From contig NZ_JACBGI020000001.1 in the NCBI RefSeq assembly GCF_013391765.2, forward strand, positions 124,001-188,000: a DNA stretch of 64,000 bases. Reading direction: 5' to 3'. Positions 43,801-52,844 of the stretch are shown here, piece by piece. A program made the translations under genes and the position numbers. Under the pieces are notes generated by a model, which was not told the origin of the DNA, did no database searches, and was given only the letters and a program-made list of their open reading frames with translations. Numbering within the stretch: the first letter of the stretch is position 1; each line of letters opens with the position of its first letter. Source of the DNA: Thiomicrorhabdus heinhorstiae. Lineage in GTDB: Bacteria; Pseudomonadota; Gammaproteobacteria; Thiomicrospirales; Thiomicrospiraceae.

Positions 43801-44883
43801 CTATCGCTCAATTTTGGTTACGCGTTTAGTGATGCCGCATAGCAGTTCGTAACCGATCGTCCCCGAGTATTCGGCAACTTCATCCACACTCAGCTGTTCA
43901 TCACCCCACAGCACCGCCGTATCGCCGATATTAAACTCGCCTTCTATATCGGTTAAATCGACGGTAATCATATCCATCGACACTCTGCCGACCAAAGGCA
44001 CTCTTCGGTTGTTAATCAGAACCGGCGTGCCGTTGCGGGCATGCCGAGGATAACCGTCGCCGTAACCGATTGCAACGACTCCGATCAAACTTTTGCGCGA
44101 TGCGGTCCAGCAGTTGCCGTAGCCAACGGGTTCTCCGGCTTTGACCCAACGCAGAGCTTGCAGTTTCGATTCCAAACGCATAACCGGTTTCAACTGCAGA
44201 TTGTCTTGAGGATCTGCTCCGGCACCATACAGCATAATCCCAGGGCGAACCCAATCAAAATGTGATTGAGGATAATAAATAATCCCTGCCGAGTTGGCAA
44301 TGCTCTTGGGATAACTAAGTGGATCGGTTAAATCGTAAAAAGTTTCCAATTGCTTATGAGTAAACTCCTGTGCTTCTAGAGTATCTTCATCGGCACAGGA
44401 AAAATGACTGATGGTAAACAATCTATAGCGGTCACTGACCGCCTCCAACTGTTCCAATACCTGCGGAAACTCTTCTTTCGAGAAGCCCAGGCGATGCATA
44501 CCGCTGTCGATCTTGATCCACACATTTAATTTGCAGTCACAATGAAAATCCAGCAACCATTCGAGCTGATAAAGAGAATGCACCACAATATCAAGACGGT
44601 TTTGTGCGACCAGCGGAAGTTCCGCTTCGGAGAACAGCCCTTCCAAAAGAAGAATGCGGTGTAAAAAACCCTGCTGGCGCAGTACCATCGCTTCATCCAA
44701 AGAAGCAACACCGAAGCCGTCTGCCTGAGACAGGTGTCTGACAACGCGATTGATGCCGTGACCGTAGCCATTGGCTTTGACTACAGCAAGAATTTTGGCT
44801 TCCGGAGCTTTGGATTTTATAACGCGTAAATTATGCTGGAGCGCATTCAGATCGATATAGGCACAAGCGGGACGGTATCTCAT
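43801..44883 (-). CDS. alr: Alanine racemase
   Basis: PLP-dependent racemase supplying D-alanine for peptidoglycan. Length 360 aa. PLP-lysine Lys36 is in AVVKANGYGHG, the second catalytic residue Tyr in VAIGYGDGYPRHARNGTPV, and VGRVSMDMITVDL is the dimer/active-site strand. It directly follows dnaB after 6 bp, the standard order in gammaproteobacteria. Confidence 0.95.
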   Translation of the reverse strand: MRYRPACAYIDLNALQHNLRVIKSKAPEAKILAVVKANGYGHGINRVVRHLSQADGFGVASLDEAMVLRQQGFLHRILLLEGLFSEAELPLVAQNRLDIVVHSLYQLEWLLDFHCDCKLNVWIKIDSGMHRLGFSKEEFPQVLEQLEAVSDRYRLFTISHFSCADEDTLEAQEFTHKQLETFYDLTDPLSYPKSIANSAGIIYYPQSHFDWVRPGIMLYGAGADPQDNLQLKPVMRLESKLQALRWVKAGEPVGYGNCWTASRKSLIGVVAIGYGDGYPRHARNGTPVLINNRRVPLVGRVSMDMITVDLTDIEGEFNIGDTAVLWGDEQLSVDEVAEYSGTIGYELLCGITKRVTKIER

Positions 44884-44889
44884 AGACTT

Positions 44890-46338
44890 TTAGTAACTTC
44901 CATCGTGAACATCAAAGGCGGCATGGTTTTCGAAACGGGTGTATTCTCCCATGAACGTCAGGCGAACCGTACCCAGAGAACCATTACGGTGCTTACCGAT
45001 AATGATCTCCGCAGTTCCCTTGTCGTCGGTATCTTTGTTATAGACTTCATCGCGATAGATAAAGATAATCAAATCCGCATCTTGCTCGATCGCTCCGGAT
45101 TCACGAAGATCTGACATAACAGGACGTTTATTCGGGCGTTGTTCCAAACTTCGGTTCAACTGCGACAGCGCAATTACCGGGATATTCAATTCTTTAGCGA
45201 GCGCCTTCAGACCACGGGAGATTTCCGAAATTTCATTCACACGGTTTTCCGCATTCACCGAGCCGCGCATCAACTGCAGATAATCGACGACGATCAGGCC
45301 CAGCCCGGTCACTTTGGATTCCGGATTTTCAACACCGGCTTCCATCGCTTCCTTGCGCTGCAAATCACGAATGTCTTTATCGATACGGCGCGCTCGTGCT
45401 CTTAATTCGGTAATCATCAGTGCCGGCGTATCGTCGATATAAACTTTGGCTTTGGAAAGAATGTTAATAGCCGCATTCAATTTCGGCCAATCTTCCTGCT
45501 GCAATTTTCCTGTTCGCATGCGTCCGGCATCAATCTTCCCTATCGAACTGATCATACGCATCGCCAGTGATTCCCCTGGCATCTCCATACTGAATACCGC
45601 AACCGGTGTACTGTTCTTGGTTGCAATATTTTCCGCCATATTCATCGAGAAGGTAGTTTTCCCCATCGATGGTCGTCCGGCGACGATAATCAGATCGCCT
45701 TTCTGTAAACCGGCGGTAATTTCATCGAACTCGGTCAAGTGTGTTTCTTCACCGGTAATACTGCCTTCGGTATTGAAGAGCTCGTCGATTTTATTGATCG
45801 CCGCTTCCAGCAGAATATCCATCGTCTTGTATTGACGCTCTTTTCCTTCCCCGTGCTCGGCGATCTGCATGATTTTCGACTCGGCAATATCTAGGATTTC
45901 GCGAACTTCCTTGCCTTGGGGAAAGTAAGCTGTTTCGGATACTTCGTTACTGGCCTGAATCAGGCTACGCAAGATCGATTTGTCACGTACTAAACTGGCA
46001 TAGTAAAGAATATTGGCAGCACTCGGAGTGTTTTTTGCCAGTTCGGTAAGATAATCTTTATCGCCAGCGGTTTCCAGGTTGCCGGTTGAAGCCAGGCGGG
46101 CGGCGACTGCAACCAGATCGTAAGGTTTATTCTGGCGACTCAACTCAATAATCGATTCGAAAATCACCTGATGCTGTTTGGTATAAAAATCTTTGGCGTT
46201 AATCAGAGTAACGACATCATCGATCACATCACCGGAAAGCATTAATCCCCCAAGAACGGATTGTTCCGCTTCCAATGAATGCGGCGGCAATTTAAAGACG
46301 GTTTCCGAGGTTTTTAGATGATCGTTTGAGGATGCCAT
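44890..46338 (-). CDS. dnaB: Replicative DNA helicase
   Basis: Hexameric helicase that unwinds DNA at the replication fork, 482 aa. The N-terminal collar domain begins PHSLEAEQSVLGGLML (about 19-34), and the RecA-like domain has Walker A GRPSMGKT (221-228), Walker B LGLIVVDYLQLM, and the H3 and H4 motifs (SRGLKALAKELNIPVIALSQLNR, SDLRESGAIEQDADLI). There is no intein. It begins the dnaB-alr-nudF-MATE-ychJ group. Confidence 0.97.
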   Translation of the reverse strand: MASSNDHLKTSETVFKLPPHSLEAEQSVLGGLMLSGDVIDDVVTLINAKDFYTKQHQVIFESIIELSRQNKPYDLVAVAARLASTGNLETAGDKDYLTELAKNTPSAANILYYASLVRDKSILRSLIQASNEVSETAYFPQGKEVREILDIAESKIMQIAEHGEGKERQYKTMDILLEAAINKIDELFNTEGSITGEETHLTEFDEITAGLQKGDLIIVAGRPSMGKTTFSMNMAENIATKNSTPVAVFSMEMPGESLAMRMISSIGKIDAGRMRTGKLQQEDWPKLNAAINILSKAKVYIDDTPALMITELRARARRIDKDIRDLQRKEAMEAGVENPESKVTGLGLIVVDYLQLMRGSVNAENRVNEISEISRGLKALAKELNIPVIALSQLNRSLEQRPNKRPVMSDLRESGAIEQDADLIIFIYRDEVYNKDTDDKGTAEIIIGKHRNGSLGTVRLTFMGEYTRFENHAAFDVHDGSY

Positions 46339-46459
46339 TCGAATATATAAAGTCTTAAAGATAGCGTTGGAAAAGGACTTATTATACTCGTTGAATGCAC
46401 GGAGAAAATAGAATCTGAGAAAAGCTCAGTTTTTGAATGATTTTTAAAGGAAGTAAATA

Positions 46460-46486
46460 AAAACGGGGCTATGAAAGCCCCGTTTT
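46460..46486 (-). terminator. Terminator after rplI
   Basis: 11-bp perfect stem (46460-46470 and 46476-46486) with 5-nt loop and T-run on the minus strand, 20 nt past the rplI stop. It ends the ribosomal protein operon before dnaB. Confidence 0.9.
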
Positions 46487-46506
46487 AATCAAAATCTAAA
46501 GAAATC

Positions 46507-46962
46507 TTATTCTTCAGAAGTTGATTTAACTTCAACAGTGATTGAAGCAACAACGTCAGTGTGCAACTGAACGTCGATTTCATAAGTACCTACGTGACGT
46601 AGAGCACCTTCTGGCATACGAACTGCACGACGCTCAACATCGAAACCAGCCGCTTTCAAAGCGTCAGAGATGTCTTGAGTACCGACAGAACCGAATAGTT
46701 TACCTTCGTCACCGGCAGTTGACTCGATTGCGATAACTTGACCGTTCAGGTTCTCGAAGATACCTTGAGCAACAGCAAGTTCAGCCGCCGCCGCTTTTTC
46801 AAGTTCTGCACGACGTGCTTCAAATTCAGCGATGTTTTCTTTCGTCGCCGCTTTAGCTTTACCTTGAGGAATCAAAAAGTTACGAGCATAACCCGCTTTA
46901 ACAGAAACTTGATCACCCAAAGAGCCTAGATTTTGTACTTTTTCAAGCAGAATAACATTCAT
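46507..46962 (-). CDS. rplI: 50S ribosomal protein L9
   Basis: L9 of 151 aa. The N-terminal domain reads [36 protein letters not shown], an exact family pattern, then the long connecting helix (about 40-75) and C-terminal RNA-binding domain. It is the last gene of rpsF-rpsR-DUF2232-rplI and is followed by a terminator. Confidence 0.97.
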   Translation of the reverse strand: MNVILLEKVQNLGSLGDQVSVKAGYARNFLIPQGKAKAATKENIAEFEARRAELEKAAAAELAVAQGIFENLNGQVIAIESTAGDEGKLFGSVGTQDISDALKAAGFDVERRAVRMPEGALRHVGTYEIDVQLHTDVVASITVEVKSTSEE

Positions 46963-46975
46963 GGCTTAAACCTCA

Positions 46976-47866
46976 TCATTGTTCTTGATCCCATCGGTTT
47001 CGAAAATCCATCCAGGTATCGATTAAACCGATGGTTGCTAATATCAGCATGGTTTGCGGCAGCAAAAATAATAACACATAAAGCGCAAACAACCAGGCGG
47101 CACTCGCCTGACGTTTTTTAACCGTATGGTGTGCAATGGCCAAACCTTGAAACATCAAGCCGGCAATCACTACTCCGGACAAGTCATAAACCAGTCCCTG
47201 CCCGGTTCCGATTAAACCAAAGATTGCCAGAATCACTGCAATATAAGCAGTTGATTTCGGCAAACTTAGTGCATAGAAATCCTGGCTAAAACGACCCGGG
47301 AAATACAACCGACTTTGCCACCAGCGCGCGAGCAGTACAATTGAGAACCATAATGTCAAGGCGAAAACGCCAAGCAGCATGGTAACCATTTGTATCAACC
47401 CTTCCATCGCATCCTGCGAATAGCTGACTCCGCTTTCTTGCAGAATCGGCAACAACGACTGTTGGAAAAGTTCGGTCCACCACTGTGTCGGATTGGCAAC
47501 CACTAAATGGAAACCGATCACGCCAAGACCAACCATAACCATTGCGGTTTGCAAAGCAAGAGCTAGAGAACCGGTTTTTTTCAAAACCACACTCACCAGC
47601 CAAACCGGCAACATAAACTCCAGAGCGGAGACAATCGCCGGCCAGTAGCTTCCAGTCAAACTGACTACTAAAGCCAGTTGAACCAATAAACCCCAAATTA
47701 AGGTTTTCAGCCCTTCCACTTCCGATACTCTCAGAGTGACCAAGGCTATAATCGCTCCAACCAACACACCGATCGGAGTGAACCAAACACTTAACGCTGC
47801 TAACAAAACTACAGCTATGCCAGCCTGAAAAGGTCCTTTCATAGCAAAATTTGCAAGGCTAAGCAT
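46976..47866 (-). CDS. DUF2232 (YybS-like) membrane protein
   Basis: A 296-aa integral membrane protein with about eight helices, in the DUF2232 family. Gammaproteobacteria often carry such a gene between rpsR and rplI, as here, which supports the assignment. Its function is unknown, though the position hints at a link with growth or envelope. It starts 44 bp after rpsR and ends 13 bp before rplI. Confidence 0.82.
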   Translation of the reverse strand: MLSLANFAMKGPFQAGIAVVLLAALSVWFTPIGVLVGAIIALVTLRVSEVEGLKTLIWGLLVQLALVVSLTGSYWPAIVSALEFMLPVWLVSVVLKKTGSLALALQTAMVMVGLGVIGFHLVVANPTQWWTELFQQSLLPILQESGVSYSQDAMEGLIQMVTMLLGVFALTLWFSIVLLARWWQSRLYFPGRFSQDFYALSLPKSTAYIAVILAIFGLIGTGQGLVYDLSGVVIAGLMFQGLAIAHHTVKKRQASAAWLFALYVLLFLLPQTMLILATIGLIDTWMDFRNRWDQEQ

Positions 47867-47910
47867 TTTGGTTCCTTTTAATTGTTATTATTTTTTACCG
47901 CTGCAACCAA

Positions 47911-48138
47911 TTATTTGTGTTGATCTGTGTATGGCAACAAAGCGATGTAACGAGCACGTTTGATCGCAGTAGCCAATTGACGCTGATACTTAGCGCTGGT
48001 TCCAGTGATACGACTTGGAACGATTTTACCGGTTTCGGTAATATAAGCTTTCAAAGTATCTAGGTCTTTGTAGTCAATCTGTTTTACGCCGTCAGCAGTA
48101 AAACGACAGAATTTTTTACGTCCAAAACCTCTAGCCAT
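47911..48138 (-). CDS. rpsR: 30S ribosomal protein S18
   Basis: S18 of 75 aa: [69 protein letters not shown], the family pattern throughout. It forms a complex with S6 on the 30S platform and lies 3 bp after rpsF. There is no priB between rpsF and rpsR, unlike in enterobacteria. Confidence 0.97.
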   Translation of the reverse strand: MARGFGRKKFCRFTADGVKQIDYKDLDTLKAYITETGKIVPSRITGTSAKYQRQLATAIKRARYIALLPYTDQHK

Positions 48139-48141
48139 GTC

Positions 48142-48498
48142 TTACTCCTTGTTTTCGCGACGCTTGTCAGCTTTATCTTCTTTCTTACCCATCATAACTG
48201 AAGGCTCAGTGATCGCTTCGTTCTGTTTAACGAACATGCTGCGAAGAACCGCATCGTTATAATAGAAAGCATTTTCAAGCTCGTCCAAAACTTCCTGGCT
48301 ACATTCGATGTTCATTAGAATGTAGTGTGCTTTGTGGACCTTGTTGATCAAATAAGCAAGTTGACGACGACCCCAGTCTTCTAGACGGTGAATCGCTCCG
48401 CCAGACTGTTCGATAAGGGCGCGGTAGCGCTCTAGCATAGCAGGCACCTGTTCTGATTGATCAGGGTGCACTAGAAATACGACTTCATAATGACGCAT
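48142..48498 (-). CDS. rpsF: 30S ribosomal protein S6
   Basis: S6 of 118 aa: [59 protein letters not shown], ending in a charged tail ([14 protein letters not shown]), as usual. AAGGAGA precedes the ATG. It heads the operon behind a strong promoter and a structured leader that probably binds the S6:S18 complex. Confidence 0.97.
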   Translation of the reverse strand: MRHYEVVFLVHPDQSEQVPAMLERYRALIEQSGGAIHRLEDWGRRQLAYLINKVHKAHYILMNIECSQEVLDELENAFYYNDAVLRSMFVKQNEAITEPSVMMGKKEDKADKRRENKE

Positions 48499-48526
48499 TC
48501 ATTTTCTCCTTATGGATGATAAAACA

Positions 48527-48578
48527 GTCTCCCGAACCGCACGCCGATTTTAGGAAATCGGCCTTTGGGCAGTGAGAC
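48527..48578 (-). ncRNA. Structured rpsF leader, likely S6:S18 autoregulatory motif
   Basis: On the minus strand an outer GTCTC/GAGAC helix (48574-48578 and 48527-48531) encloses an 8-bp hairpin GCCGATTT-CCTA-AAATCGGC (48543-48562) and CCG/CGG-containing flanks. It ends about 28 nt before the rpsF ATG. The position and the form fit the known S6:S18 mRNA-binding motif, which represses translation. Exact match to the consensus is not verified. Confidence 0.6.
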
Positions 48579-48610
48579 AAGGAAATTCAAATCACGTTTG
48601 AAAGGCGCGA

Positions 48611-48639
48611 ATTATAAATGGAAACTTATTTATTTACAA
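48611..48639 (-). promoter_or_regulatory. Strong sigma-70 promoter of the rpsF operon
   Basis: On the minus strand TTGTAA (48634-48639), 17-nt spacer, TATAAT (48611-48616). A GC-rich discriminator (TCGCGCC) follows, as for stringently controlled ribosomal promoters. The start would be about 105 nt before rpsF. Confidence 0.75.
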
Positions 48640-48724
48640 GCTTTTATCGTTATCACGCCGGATTAAAGAAAGGATTGCTGAGAAGTCATTATCCTTTTGA
48701 ATACAAAGAAAAAACCGTCTGACA

Positions 48725-49426
48725 TCAAGCGATAGAAGCATTGATCGACTTCAAGACTTCAATCGGATCTTGTGCCTTGGTAATCGGACGGCCGATAACT
48801 AGATAGCTGGAACCGAAATCGAGCGCTTGCTTTGGCGTCATAATGCGCTTCTGGTCGTCGGTTGCACTACCCTGCGGGCGAATTCCGGGAGTAACCAGGC
48901 AAAAATCATCGCCGATTTCTTTTCTAAGAAGTGCTGCTTCTTGAGCAGAACAAACCACTCCATCCAGTCCTGATGCTTTGGTCAGTTTGGCCAATCTCAG
49001 TACCTGTTGCTGTGGGTCGACGTCCAAACCGATCTCTTTCAAGTCTTCGGAATCCATGCTGGTCAAAACCGTTACCGCAATCAGTAATGGCGGATTTTCA
49101 AATTCCTGCAAAGCTTCTTTAGCCGCCTGCATCATTTTGCGACCACCGGATGCATGCACATTCACCATCCAGACTCCCAAGCGGGCGGCAGCCTGGACAG
49201 CCTTGGCCACAGTATTCGGAATATCGTGGTATTTAAGATCCAGAAAGACATCAAATCCCTTCCCAACCAAACACTTTACAAATTCCGGACCGGCAACGGC
49301 AAACAGTTCCTTACCGACCTTAAGACGGCACAAATCAGGTTGTAAGCCGTCAACAAATTGCAATGCCGAATCAGCATCGGCAAAATCCAAAGCAACTAAA
49401 ACTTTTGGATCATTTTTGTATGACAT
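48725..49426 (-). CDS. pyrF: Orotidine-5'-phosphate decarboxylase
   Basis: Last step of UMP synthesis (OMP to UMP). 233 aa. Motifs: [25 protein letters not shown], the catalytic [11 protein letters not shown] (Asp-Lys-x-x-Asp) near residue 62, and TPGIRPQG and [11 protein letters not shown] at the phosphate site. AGGAAG precedes the ATG. It lies 7 bp downstream of lapA, the usual gammaproteobacterial neighbour. Confidence 0.97.
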   Translation of the reverse strand: MSYKNDPKVLVALDFADADSALQFVDGLQPDLCRLKVGKELFAVAGPEFVKCLVGKGFDVFLDLKYHDIPNTVAKAVQAAARLGVWMVNVHASGGRKMMQAAKEALQEFENPPLLIAVTVLTSMDSEDLKEIGLDVDPQQQVLRLAKLTKASGLDGVVCSAQEAALLRKEIGDDFCLVTPGIRPQGSATDDQKRIMTPKQALDFGSSYLVIGRPITKAQDPIEVLKSINASIA

Positions 49427-49433
49427 AAACTTC

Positions 49434-49769
49434 CTATTTATCTATTAAATTCAAATGAGTATCTTCGCTTCTTAATACTTTTTTCTGCTCTGATACCTGC
49501 TTGTTAAGTTGAACAATTTTGTCCGCCTGACGCGCATTAACTCTTTGTTGCTTGCGCAACTGCCAGCGCAGCGACATAAGTTGCATTGCGATCAACATTC
49601 CGCCAAACAGTAAACCGATAATAAAAACAATCGCCAAAATGACACTTAGCGGTAAGGTTGGCTTAAACAAAAACAAATCAAGTACAACCGGAGTCGGATT
49701 TAAAACTCCTAGAGTGACACCCAGCGCTAAAAAAATCAGGGTCAGCAGATAAGAAACGAATTTAGACAT
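49434..49769 (-). CDS. lapA: LapA-like membrane protein (DUF1049)
   Basis: A 111-aa LapA (YciS) family protein. Two N-terminal membrane helices (about 5-22 and 40-62, with [37 protein letters not shown]) and a cytoplasmic coiled coil. LapA and LapB in E. coli regulate LPS amount by presenting LpxC to FtsH. In E. coli lapB follows it; here pyrF follows instead, so lapB is missing from this place or lies elsewhere. Confidence 0.85.
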   Translation of the reverse strand: MSKFVSYLLTLIFLALGVTLGVLNPTPVVLDLFLFKPTLPLSVILAIVFIIGLLFGGMLIAMQLMSLRWQLRKQQRVNARQADKIVQLNKQVSEQKKVLRSEDTHLNLIDK

Positions 49770-49819
49770 AACAGAAGAGGCTCTATAAGCTTAAAACAAA
49801 AATTATAGAGCAATAAAAC

Positions 49820-49849
49820 AAAAGGGGCTACCGAATGGCAGCCCCTTTT
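49820..49849 (-). terminator. Terminator between ihfB and lapA
   Basis: 10-bp stem AAAAGGGGCT (49820-49829) and AGCCCCTTTT (49840-49849) with T-rich flank on the minus strand, 8 nt past the ihfB stop. It limits read-through into lapA-pyrF. Confidence 0.88.
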
Positions 49850-49857
49850 TTTAAAAA

Positions 49858-50163
49858 TCAAAGCAAGATATCAGTATGCTCTTTCGAATCGTCTACCCGC
49901 TCTCTCAAAGACTTTCCAGGCTTGAAGTGCGGAACACGCTTATCGGTAAGCTCCACTGTTTCTCCGGTTTTTGGATTACGACCGGTTCTCGCCTTTCTAT
50001 GATGCAGACTGAAACTGCCAAATCCACGGATTTCAATACGTTCTCCGCGAGATAAGGTGTCAATCATAGAATCGACAATTTGATTTACTGCGATCTCAAC
50101 ATCTTTTTGGGAAAATTGAGTCTGCTTTCTTGCAATGAGTTCGATCAATTCTGACTTGGTCAT
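49858..50163 (-). CDS. ihfB: Integration host factor subunit beta
   Basis: DNA-bending nucleoid protein, beta subunit of IHF, 101 aa. [44 protein letters not shown] and [15 protein letters not shown] are typical of IhfB, including the DNA-intercalating proline in RNPKTG. It lies downstream of rpsA, a conserved link in gammaproteobacteria, with a 132-bp gap that may hold its own promoter. Confidence 0.95.
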   Translation of the reverse strand: MTKSELIELIARKQTQFSQKDVEIAVNQIVDSMIDTLSRGERIEIRGFGSFSLHHRKARTGRNPKTGETVELTDKRVPHFKPGKSLRERVDDSKEHTDILL

Positions 50164-50295
50164 TTAAGCTTACTCTCATTCATCTATTACAACGAGTTTT
50201 CGTTCATTCGCAAATCATGCGAAAAGACCAAATAAGAAGCGCCTGCACCAGAGGATACAGGGCTTCCATTCATTAGATATATGCCTAACGTCAGA

Positions 50296-51957
50296 TTAGA
50301 TCTTGTCTTTGAATAGATCACCTAGAGTGCTACCAGCAACAGGTTGTTGCTCAGTGTAACCTTTGATCGCTTCAGCTTCTTCGTGTGCTTCTTTAGCCTT
50401 AACAGACAAAGACAAAGAACGGTTTTTACGATCAATGTTGGTGATTTTTGCAGAAACTTCGTCACCTTCACGTAGGATGCTTGAAGCATCACGAGTGTCT
50501 TCCATTAACTCGGAAGCGCGAAGGTAACCTTCAACTTCAGGAGCTAATTCAACAACGGCACCTTTTTCGTCTACAGACTTAACAGTCCCTTCAACGATGC
50601 TGCCTTTGCCGTTTTCTGCAACGAATTGACCGAAAGGATCTTGCTCAAGCTGTTTTAGACCAAGAGAGATACGCTCACGATCAGGATCGATAGAAAGGAT
50701 AACGGTTTCTAGCTCGTCACCTTTTTTGAAGTCACGGATGGCTTCTTCACCAGGCTGATTCCAGGAGATATCAGTCAAGTGAACCAAACCGTCGATACCA
50801 CCGTCTAGACCGATGAAAATACCGAAGTCAGTGATAGACTTGATGTTACCAGAGATTTTGTCACCTTTAGCGTGAGTCGCTGAGAAACCTTCCCAAGGAT
50901 TAACAGTACACTGTTTGATCGATAGAGAGATGCGACGACGTTCTTGGTCAACATCAAGGATTTTAACGCGTACTTCTTGACCCAAGTGAACCACTTTAGA
51001 TGGGTGGATGTTACGGTTGGTCCAATCAAGCTCTGAAGTATGAACCAGACCTTCGATACCATCCTCGATCTCGATGAAAGCGCCGTAGTCAGTCAAGTTG
51101 GCAACTTTACCGCCTACTTCCGCACCGATTGGGTAACGAGCAACCATATCTGCCCATGGATCTTCTTCCAATTGTTTCAGACCTAGAGAAACACGGTTAC
51201 GCTCTTTGTCGAACTTAAGAACCTTAACTTCGATCTCGTCACCAACCTGAACGATCTCAGATGGGTGGTTAACACGGCGCCACGCCATATCAGTGATATG
51301 AAGAAGACCATCAACACCGCCAAGGTCGATAAACGCACCGTAGTCAGTAAGGTTCTTAACGATACCTTTAAGAACAGTACCTTCTTCCATGTTAGCAAGA
51401 ATCGCTTCGCGCTCGGCAGAGCTTTCTTGTTCGATAACTGCACGGCGAGAAACAACAACGTTGTTACGCTTGCGATCCAATTTAACCAATTTCAACTCAA
51501 CTTCTTTACCTTCCAAGAAGCCAAAGTCGCGAATTGGACGAATATCCACAAGTGAACCAGGAAGGAAGCCGCGAACGCCTTCAACGTCAACAGTAAGACC
51601 ACCTTTAACCTTACCAGTAACGAAACCGTTAACCACTTCAGAGTTTTCCATAGCCGCTTCAAGGCGATCCCAAGTTTTCGCACGTTTCGCTTTTTCGCGA
51701 GAAAGGCGAGTTTCACCTAAACCGTCTTCCAAAGTTTCCAAGTAAACTTCAACTTCATCACCGACAGCTACTTCTAGCTCACCTTCGGCGTTTAGGAACT
51801 GCGACTTAGGGATAGCTGATTCGGACTTCATTCCTGCATCAACTAGAACTGCTTCCTTATCGATACCAACAACCGTACCGATAATCAAAGAACCAGTGTT
51901 AAATTTGTCTTGTTGTAAAGACTCTTCAAATAATTCAGCGAAAGATAATTCACTCAT
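50296..51957 (-). CDS. rpsA: 30S ribosomal protein S1
   Basis: Ribosomal protein S1, 553 aa with six S1 (OB-fold) repeats, each about 75 aa with the GAFV/LxGxDGLVHxS type pattern (for example [20 protein letters not shown] and [21 protein letters not shown]). It binds mRNA leaders for initiation. The ATG at 51957 ([14 protein letters not shown], like E. coli TESFAQLFEESL) is preferred over 51972. No good Shine-Dalgarno is seen, as is common for the autoregulated rpsA. Confidence 0.96.
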   Translation of the reverse strand: MSELSFAELFEESLQQDKFNTGSLIIGTVVGIDKEAVLVDAGMKSESAIPKSQFLNAEGELEVAVGDEVEVYLETLEDGLGETRLSREKAKRAKTWDRLEAAMENSEVVNGFVTGKVKGGLTVDVEGVRGFLPGSLVDIRPIRDFGFLEGKEVELKLVKLDRKRNNVVVSRRAVIEQESSAEREAILANMEEGTVLKGIVKNLTDYGAFIDLGGVDGLLHITDMAWRRVNHPSEIVQVGDEIEVKVLKFDKERNRVSLGLKQLEEDPWADMVARYPIGAEVGGKVANLTDYGAFIEIEDGIEGLVHTSELDWTNRNIHPSKVVHLGQEVRVKILDVDQERRRISLSIKQCTVNPWEGFSATHAKGDKISGNIKSITDFGIFIGLDGGIDGLVHLTDISWNQPGEEAIRDFKKGDELETVILSIDPDRERISLGLKQLEQDPFGQFVAENGKGSIVEGTVKSVDEKGAVVELAPEVEGYLRASELMEDTRDASSILREGDEVSAKITNIDRKNRSLSLSVKAKEAHEEAEAIKGYTEQQPVAGSTLGDLFKDKI

Positions 51958-52071
51958 GGATATAGTTACCATATTTTAATTAATAAACCGCTCGGAACAT
52001 CAAATGGGAGTATCTGCTTTCAAACGGGTCAGTTAAACAATGTCAATTTCCCAGTGATCGACATAAACTAT

Positions 52072-52104
52072 AAATCCCCGGCCCTCAAAGAAGGCCAGGG
52101 ATTT
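52072..52104 (-). promoter_or_regulatory. Hairpin in the rpsA leader
   Basis: AAATCCC-C-GGCC (52072-52083) pairs with GGCC-A-GGGATTT (52093-52104), closing a 9-nt loop; one C/A mismatch. It lies between cmk and rpsA, 115 nt before the rpsA start. No T-run follows on the minus strand. A TTGACA (minus, 52041-52046) nearby lacks a good -10. Possible rpsA autoregulatory leader element or attenuator. Confidence 0.4.
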
Positions 52105-52175
52105 AAAAATATTTTTAAATCAAATAGATAAGCAGTTTTAATAAAGCTTATCAATTTGAAAAGAGGTGGAGATAA

Positions 52176-52844
52176 TTAACTCAAAAGACCTCTTTCCCTC
52201 ATTAGAGTCAACGCACTTTGGCAAACTTGCTCGATATTCATATTCGAAGTATCGATGGTAATTGCATCCTCTGCCGCGACTAAAGGCGCCGTCTTACGAT
52301 TAGCGTCCCGCTCGTCCCGTTCTCTAATGTCTTGGGTAATCTTTTCAATATTAGCATCAATCCCCTGTTTTTTCAACTGTTTAACACGACGTAAAGCGCG
52401 AACTTCTGCAGAAGCGGTTAAAAACAGTTTTAAGGATGCATCCGGAAAGACAATCGTTCCCATATCACGTCCATCGGCGATTAAGCCGGGTGCTTGGGAG
52501 AACGCTTTCTGACGATCCAAAAGTGCAGTACGAACTTCAGGAATGGCGGCGACTTTTGAGGCGACAGCAGCAGTTTCTTCAGTGCGAATTTTAGAGGTAA
52601 CGTCTTTCCCCTCATAGATGACACTGCCTTCCATAAAACTCACTGGCAGCCGTAAGGCCAATTCAACCAAAGCAGCATGATTTTCTAAATCAATCTGGTT
52701 GTGAATAGCTCCGAAAGCCAATGCACGATAAATCGCGCCGCTGTCCAATAGATGAAAACCACTTTTACACGTTAAAAATTGCGAAAGCGTTCCCTTCCCG
52801 ACTCCGCTCGGACCGTCAATAGCGACAACCGCAACCTTGGACAT
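52176..52844 (-). CDS. cmk: Cytidylate kinase
   Basis: Phosphorylates CMP and dCMP; 222 aa. Walker A IDGPSGVGKGTLSQFL (about residues 9-24), LDSGAIYRALA, the NMP-binding insert, DGRDMGTIVFPDA and LTASAEVRALRR are all family motifs. Its ATG shares one base with the aroA stop (TAATG), with GGAGG just upstream inside aroA, so translation is coupled. Confidence 0.96.
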   Translation of the reverse strand: MSKVAVVAIDGPSGVGKGTLSQFLTCKSGFHLLDSGAIYRALAFGAIHNQIDLENHAALVELALRLPVSFMEGSVIYEGKDVTSKIRTEETAAVASKVAAIPEVRTALLDRQKAFSQAPGLIADGRDMGTIVFPDASLKLFLTASAEVRALRRVKQLKKQGIDANIEKITQDIRERDERDANRKTAPLVAAEDAITIDTSNMNIEQVCQSALTLMRERGLLS

